Positions 58,194-64,000 of a DNA stretch of 64,000 nucleotides are shown piece by piece (the first letter of the stretch is position 1; every line of letters starts with the position of its first letter). This stretch comes from Dicyema japonicum (lineage: Eukaryota; Dicyemida; Rhombozoa; Dicyemidae), in the NCBI GenBank assembly GCA_011109175.1, contig RDEW01000005.1:386043-450042 (forward strand), written 5' to 3'. The translations under genes were made by a program, and so were the position numbers. The notes under the pieces were generated by a model, which worked only from the letters and a program-made list of their open reading frames with translations, did no database searches and was not told where the DNA came from.

Positions 58194-58217
58194 GATGTTG
58201 AAATGAATCCGGGACCA
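58194..58217 (+). other. 2A-like ribosome-skipping motif, plus copy
   Basis: Encodes DVEMNPGP in frame with ATG 58074 and with the endonuclease start that follows. Preceded by RWRLVMSK where classical 2A peptides have a Leu-rich helix and SG. Confidence 0.82.
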
Positions 58218-59151
58218 AAAACATTAAAGATACTTAGCCTGAACATTAACAGAGTTAGAGGTAAAGCATCCGAAGAGTTTATACTTAAAGAGGAATAAAA
58301 TTGATATCTACAAGAGACCAAGCTTTCTGAGAAATCCACTACTCCTAAATTTACCAGTTTCAATGTATTGAGAGTCGACCGACAATCGGGCCGAGGTGAA
58401 GGACTATTGACCTTCGTCAGGAGAAGCATTATGTTCGATAAACACTCCGCCACATTTAGGAATCTGATAGAAGACGCAAACACAGAAGTTATTGGGATTT
58501 CGGTACAGACTTCTCTCGGAGCTATTATTATCGCCAACATATATGTTCCCCTTCTAGGTTCCTGTGCAAAAAGATTTTCTTTGGATTTGTCTTGCCTTAG
58601 ATATGATGGAAAACTTGTTGTGTCCGGAGATTTTAATGACAAGCACTTTTTTTGATATGAGAAACAACCTCCAACACAAGAGGATTTCATATTATTTCCC
58701 AATTAGAAAATCTGTCCATTATGAACGACCCAATTAGGAATACACGAACCCCGTATAATCACAAGATTCGGTTACATTACCGGATATTACGTTATGTTCA
58801 CCACGGCTTGCTCCACTTATATGCTGGTCTGTAAACTATGACTTACGAAGCGACCATATATTCCCATTCTGATCAATCAATTGTACACCAATGACGCAGT
58901 CAAACACATCATTTTTATGACTATATTAATGCTGACTGGACAAGATTCAGAAGATGGCCCTATTGAACTTCCATCCAAATAATTTAAACTCAATTGATAG
59001 TCTATCACTTCAATAAGGTGATTCTGGAAAGAAGAAAACTATTTGTCAGAAAAGGAATCTTAAAACTCACAAAGAAATATGATACTAGCATAATCCAACT
59101 AATAAAAAAGGAATTGTCTCAAACGTAAAAAGCACCTAACAAAACATGATA

Positions 59152-60598
59152 CAGTCGAATCCCGCCCCAATAAAACCCCCGCCTTGGGCACCCTCGCTTT
59201 TTGGGGCGATTTTATTTTTTAGTACATTTTCCATCAATAATTTCCAAATTTGGAAATTATCAAAATCCCAGTATGGGGCACTTTACTAATTTATTTATAA
59301 TAATAGGTTTATTTAAAGGAAAAAGGAAAAAGAATAGTTAATTTTAATTCAGCTGTTGGGAGATGCACAAGCTATTCCCACGGACAACAGCCAACGAGAG
59401 CCTCTCCTTGAGCCATCTCGTCTCACGAAGATCACCAAATTTATTTTAATATTTTATTACATAATATATTTTGAATAATATTATTTTTGAACACGTGATA
59501 ATTGTCTTTGTGTAATGCCTTCCAAAATTTCTATTGAAACAAAAATTAAAATTGCAAAGTGTCTACAAACTTCTTCTGAAAGAGAAGTTGCAAAAAAATT
59601 CAAGATAAGCAAAGGCACTATTTCCCGAATCAAAAAAAACATTTCTTCTTTCATTAATACCGGATCAGTCATTTCAAGATTAGTTCATGAAGTTGAACCA
59701 GTTTCTAATGAATTCAATCAATTTGAAAAACGAAAAAAATATCGACAAAATTGAATTATTCAACATCTTTTAAAGCCTCAAACGGTTGGTTAGACAGATT
59801 TAAGAATAGACATGATCTGATTTTTAAAGCCATTTGTGGTGAAAAAAATTCAGCAGATAAAAATTACAAATTTTTTCTTTCAATTCGATAATTTGTTGAA
59901 AACTTACATAAACTTCCTAATGAATTTTATGCTCAATTTGGAAGAAGATACAACAATTAATCTTAAATCTTTGAAAAATATAGATATGCGACAGATTATG
60001 GTACTTGTTAAAAAAGCGTGGATGGAAGTTAAAGAAACAACAATAATTAATTGTCGGAAGAAAATTGAGGAAAATAGAGAAGAATCAGTTGAAGATAAAA
60101 ATTGTGGGAAAGAAATAGTAACTGAGGTAATATCTGAAGAAAACGAAGATCTAGTCAAGAGTTGCGAGTTTTATAAAGGAGTTGACACAGAGGACAAAAC
60201 CAAGATATCAGAAACTTATGAAATGATGGATAAGTTAGAAAATGTAGCTCAAATACATCCTTTGAGACATTACAAAAATATTATGAGTTTAGATTTCAAC
60301 TTGGAAAAGATAAAGAAATAAGAAAAATTTGAAATTGACTGATTATTAAAAAAATGCTTTAAAAATAATGATTTGTTAATTAATAAAAATCGAATAAAAA
60401 CATAGAATAGAAATATATCAAACTATAGAGCAAAAAATCACAACTTATTTTATAAACACTTTGGAAGAGGTGAACAAGTTTTTTAGTAAACAAAAATTTA
60501 AGTTAAATCAACCATAAATCAATAGTTTGAACCAAACCCCGATTTTGGAGGGCACCCCGCTTTTTGGGCACTTTGATGCCCCAAAAAGCGGGGTTCTG
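59152..60598 (+). mobile_element. pogo/Tigger-like DNA transposon with internal deletion
   Basis: Flanked by TA on both sides (59150-59151 and 60599-60600). Ends are imperfect inverted repeats: CAGTCGAATCCCGCCCC on the left, and CAGAACCCCGC as the reverse complement of the right. Each end also contains its own hairpin ('ccccgctttttggg...ccccaaaaagcgggg'). Frame 59515-59754 has the N-terminal HTH (IETKIKIAKCLQTSSEREVAKKF, SKGTISRIKK). Next, FKASNGWLDRFKNRHDLIFKA is the CENP-B-type second HTH. 59836-60321 has AWMEVKETTIINCRKKI, the C-terminal end of Tigger transposases. The DDE catalytic domain between them is missing, so it is non-autonomous. Confidence 0.88.
59515..59754 (+). pseudogene. pogo-like transposase N-terminal fragment
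   Basis: 79 codons from ATG 59515 with a Psq/CENP-B-like helix-turn-helix: REVAKKFKISKGTISRIKKN. DNA-binding part that would recognise the element ends. A stop precedes the second HTH (WLDRFKNRH), which is in another frame. Confidence 0.75.
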
Positions 60599-61964
60599 TA
60601 TGTTCTACCGGGAGATGTCGCTTTGGGGATCTATCGAACAAAGAAGACATATTCCTGTGGACCGAACGAGATTCCGATTATTCTGTTGAAAAAGATGGGT
60701 ACAGTGGGAGTTCAGCACCAACATACATCTTCAACTACTCAATCAATTTCAACTGGATTCTCGCTAAATAGAAACTTTCGAATATTCATCCAATACTAAA
60801 GCCAGGGTAACCAAGGGAGGACCCTGCTTCTTACAGGCCTTTGTCTCTCCTGTGCGTCCAGACAAGAATTTTAGAAAGGATGATTATGACACTCAAACAA
60901 CATTCTCTTCCGGATGCCAGTTTTCAGCATAGTTTTGAAAAAGAGGCTCAACTATCACACACCTAAATACATTAAAAAAGTTCATAACAGATAGCCTTAA
61001 CAGAAGACAAGGACAGAAAAGACGATTGTATGCTCAATTAATATCCAGAAGGTTTTTGACTCGGTTTCAAGGAAGATTATCACGCACAAAATATATTCGT
61101 CGAACATTGACGCAAATCTGAAATTATGGTTGGGAAATTTCTTGAGTGGTCGACGAGTACACTATGGCAATTGATGTTCCGGATCGAGACTATTAGCAAA
61201 TGGCGTTCCCAGGGCTCTCCATTATCTCCCCTATTGTTCAACGTTATGATGGATGACTTGCCACTCCCTCAGGGGGACGATGACATATTATTAACGTATG
61301 CTGATGATATAGTGATTGCCTCGAGGGATGTGAGTATTGTGGAAGCAACGAGAAGAATACAGGACAATATGAATAAATTAAGTTTATGGCTTTGGGAAAT
61401 CAATTGACTGCTAGCCCGGAGAAGTCGGTGTTGACTTTATTTACAACAAACAGAAGACTAGGGAAAGTATGAATTGACGTCACACTGGATAAGAAGATTA
61501 TCCCGCAAAACAAATACCAGAAAATCCTGGAGTCACCTTGGACACTTTCTTAACTTTTACAAAACATGTCGAAAATATGTTATTGTCTTGTACAAGGAAA
61601 ATCAACTTCCTGAAGGCGTTCTTGGGAAACCTAAAAGACAAAAGATCTGAGTGGACTGGATGTCATACACAGACAGTTCATCGAGGCTACAATAGGATGC
61701 GCATGTAATGTCTGGGGATCTAACTTTTCTACAACGAATTTGAACAGAATATGCAACATTCAACTGAAGACAGCAAACCTACTAAGGAAATATTCCCGAG
61801 TGGAAATCCTCCCTAAAAACCTAAAAAATATGATAGAAGCGACAGTGCCTTTGAAAGACTCGGTCCATATCGGAAATGTGCAGAAACGCAGTGATCACCT
61901 AATTTTTTTTTATTTTGGATATGAAAATGATTTTTTGGTTCAATAAAATAAATAAATAAAATTT

Positions 61965-62200
61965 TTGGTAGGCATAGCACAAACAGAACATCTGCTTGTG
62001 CTGTAAACTCAATCCCCCAGTTGTCCATTACAGGTTTCCGCATCAGAAGAGAGGTATTCCTCTTAGATTTTCATTACACGTCCTACCCTCGCGGACATCA
62101 CTTCATTCTTCGGCTGTAGAGTTTTCATAATGTAATATTCGCAAGAGGATTTAGTCAGGGACCATTTATAAAGCACAATTTGTAGCACTTCAAAGTATTT
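61965..62200. repeat. interspersed repeat of unknown type, copy 3
   Basis: 'ttacacgtcctaccctcgcgga...cacttcattc...ttttcataatgtaat...ggatttagtcaggga', matching the copies at 12390 and 54765. The 12-kb copy also shares the preceding 'aggtttc.gc.tc.gaag'. Confidence 0.6.
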
Positions 62201-62229
62201 TTTATTAAAGACAATTATTTAACAAAGAA

Positions 62230-63190
62230 ACAATTGTTAATTGAGGAAGTCTGCTGCGTGGATCGAGAATGAGTTGCCTCGGAGTATGGCCACTCAAATC
62301 CTTTGTCTCAACTAGACCCTTCTCGTTAATCTTTTTTTCTGGAAGCATTCCTCCAAGTTCGCTCAAGAACTCAGCTGTCATTGGACCAACGGCTTTTGAT
62401 GACTAGACCACAACAGGAGTAATTCGGTATTGGTCTCCGAGGCAAGAATATTTCTTGATTTTTAGTTTTTCCGCAATTTAAGCGCTGCTCCAGGTGTCTG
62501 AACTGATTTAAAAAAGTTCGTGCTTGAATATGTGTCAACACAAGTTGCGTCCCAGACCAAAGATCTTCCGGATGTGTAAGGGAAAAGAGTCATCCCGTCA
62601 GGTCTCATTCCATCTCTTTGATCGAAACCCACGGGTTTAAACTGTGATGGGAATCCTGTAGTTTTCAGAGCTCTGACGATCACATCGTTCAGAGCAGTGT
62701 GACGTGGTCCTCTTCGGGCGCTTCTTCTGCAAGACAAAAAGTGCAATCCCTTCGCATCGACTATTTTCCCACAGCGGCATCGATACTACTGGCAGACGTT
62801 TAGTCCTAGCCTTTGTCCGATTCCAACCCTCAAAGATTCGTCCTCTGAAAAAGTCCCTAGGTTTGGGCAAGGTATTGCACAAATTCATGCTCTACTCCTT
62901 CCACTTGAAGCTGACACCAAACAAGCCAGACGATGTTGATTTGCTTTTTTAAGGTCTTCTAAAATTTTAGAGCAGACAATGTTATCCCAATTACGTTGCT
63001 TCGTTGTGTCTTCAGGAATTTTGAATCCGGACCCATTCCATTTCCAACAAGCTTCGTCAAACGACTCATTCCAGCGAAGCCCAATATTGATCTAAGGACT
63101 TGTCGTGGAAATGGCAGCAGCTTGAGAGAGACGATAGATATGCCGGGTACGCAACCTCCAAAGTATTTCACTATTAAAAAGAATGTCAAC
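62230..63190 (-). mobile_element. LINE relic with conserved C-terminal domain
   Basis: Minus strand, 5' to 3': SLRVGIGQRLGLNVCQ, YRCRCGKIVDAKGLHFLSCRRSARRGPRHTALNDVI, PVGFDQRDGMRPDGMTLFPY, RSLVWDATCVDTYSSTN, then KYSCLGDQYRITPVVV and GPMTAEFLSELGGML to about 62230. This ordered Cys-rich plus 'RPDG.T..P...G..L.WD.TC.DT' region is a well-known C-terminus of one class of animal LINEs. Only this domain is left; one stop lies in 'VVV*SSKAVG'. Confidence 0.75.
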
Positions 63191-63199
63191 TGTCTGTTA

Positions 63200-64000
63200 C
63201 ATCTATAATCATATAGCTTTTTTTCATATTAGTGTCTGAAATTTCTGCCTGTTCTCTTTAAAACAACTTTTTTATTTCTTTCAACACAACATGTTACAGG
63301 GATCCGATTAAAGCATATTAGTCACTTCCTGTTATATTTGGAATTTCCTGTTAAATTATGCTAGTAAATCATTATCTTCTTGTCTATGCGTAAAATATTT
63401 CTTTACTTACGCTGGATCTCCCACAAAATCTATCTCTTAAGTGTTTTATTTAGTGAAATTTTTTTCAGCTGCGACTCTTTGATCAACCGAATAGTGTTCT
63501 TAATGAGTCACGTGTAAATGTGGTAATTGATTGCGTTTGTAGAATCCCCTCACATTCAAAAAAACTAATTATATACGGCATCGTAATTTTCGAATTAGTA
63601 TTTTATCGCAACAAACCGACTTCCTCGTCTATAAATTATCTACCTGTAGTAACAACATCTGGAGGACATTCGATGTCTATGAAAAGTTACAGCACTTTAA
63701 TTGATGCAATTACTCCACTTCTATTAGAAGAGTTTACCCAACTAACTCTTATTGCTCATTTCACATAAGTGTCAGTCATTTAGCATTCATTTGAATGTTC
63801 TCACGACAAGCATACGCCAGTTCCTCTTCATCGGAAACCTTTATCCTATGTTTGTGTTCATTAGAATGCTTTCGAAAGTCCTTTTGAACACAACTAATTG
63901 GACGTAACTCTTTGTTGCTCCTTTAATAGTTTATCCATATAATTCTTGACAAGCGGGATATCTTTACTTCAATTATTATTAATGCCTCACTTAATAGAAG
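63200..64000. other. right edge, possible exon of unknown gene
   Basis: A plus-strand frame from about 63470 (after a possible 3' splice site 'tttttttcag') reads RLFDQPNSVLNESRVNVVIDC and runs to TAA 63766. It looks coding, but I do not recognise a family and find no partner exon. The remaining sequence to 64000 has no feature. Confidence 0.3.

Larger units (their letters stand above)
58047..61960 (+). mobile_element. 2A-bearing APE-type LINE, plus copy, interrupted by a pogo-like element
   Basis: 5' leader, then a frame from 58074 leading to SKDVEMNPGP (2A motif at 58194-58217) and KTLKILSLNINRVRG, the first strand of the APE endonuclease; RQSGRGEGLLTFVRRS, IIIANIYVPLLGS and VVSGDFNDKHF follow. 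The element is split at 59152-60598 and resumes with KTYSCGPNEIPIILLKK, GSPLSPLLFNVMMDD, TYADDIVIASRD and a C-terminal part to 61946, ending in an A-rich '(aaat)n' tail at 61940-61960. Without the insert it is about 2.47 kb, the same as the minus copy. Several frame breaks (58650, 58300, 61060, 61410). Confidence 0.82.

Noticed and set aside
63520-63768. A complete small gene
   Set aside because: The frame appears to begin at a splice acceptor rather than a start codon and has no recognised domain; listed only as a possible exon.
1-64000. CRISPR arrays, prokaryotic operons, rRNA or snRNA genes
   Set aside because: No regularly spaced identical repeats, no ribosome binding sites, and no recognisable rRNA or snRNA core sequences were seen on either strand.

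Overview
The window is nuclear DNA from a small, AT-rich, gene-sparse animal-like genome. Protein genes are cut by spliceosomal introns of only about 22-30 bases. In the valyl-tRNA synthetase gene, 16 GT-AG introns of 22-28 bases can be placed by joining conserved codons. TAA, TAG and TGA all end recognisable proteins, so the code is standard. An IFT20 gene shows the organism builds cilia. BET bromodomain, SUMO E1, carnosine methyltransferase, prefoldin, tRNA-splicing endonuclease and calcyphosin-type genes point to a metazoan. Such short introns in a ciliated animal fit best with a dicyemid (possibly orthonectid) mesozoan. This is inference from intron size and gene content, not proof.

Layout. 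Gene islands sit between large fields of decayed mobile elements. From left to right: LINE relics, an integrase scrap, a SINE and a Tigger relic (1-8.7 kb); a secreted protein of unknown function (9.2-10.1 kb); LINE relics; a WDR54-like gene (13.6-14.7 kb); hAT and LINE relics; a BET gene (18.1-19.8 kb); a deleted endonuclease-type LINE; a RhoGAP gene (21.8-22.9 kb); LINE scraps; SAE1 (25.1-26.1 kb); a P4-ATPase on the minus strand (27.4-31.0 kb); LINE relics, including a long LINE with a C-terminal restriction-like endonuclease (33.6-37.2 kb); CARNMT1 (39.9-41.2 kb); a SINE with perfect target duplications (41.3-41.7 kb); LINEs; PFDN2 (45.1-45.4 kb); TSEN2 and IFT20 in close tandem (47.5-48.6 kb); LINEs; a calcyphosin-like gene head-to-head with VARS1 (50.5-54.7 kb); two head-to-head LINE copies carrying a 2A ribosome-skipping motif, one split by a pogo-like DNA transposon (55.5-62 kb); and a last LINE relic (62.2-63.2 kb).

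The host genes are unrelated housekeeping or ciliary genes: translation, tRNA splicing, SUMO activation, lipid flipping, chromatin reading, tubulin/actin folding and ciliary transport. They are packed with very short spacers where they adjoin each other. Several conserved genes carry isolated single-base frame breaks, mostly in A or T runs, while the rest of the gene is intact. These look more like consensus sequence errors than pseudogenes.
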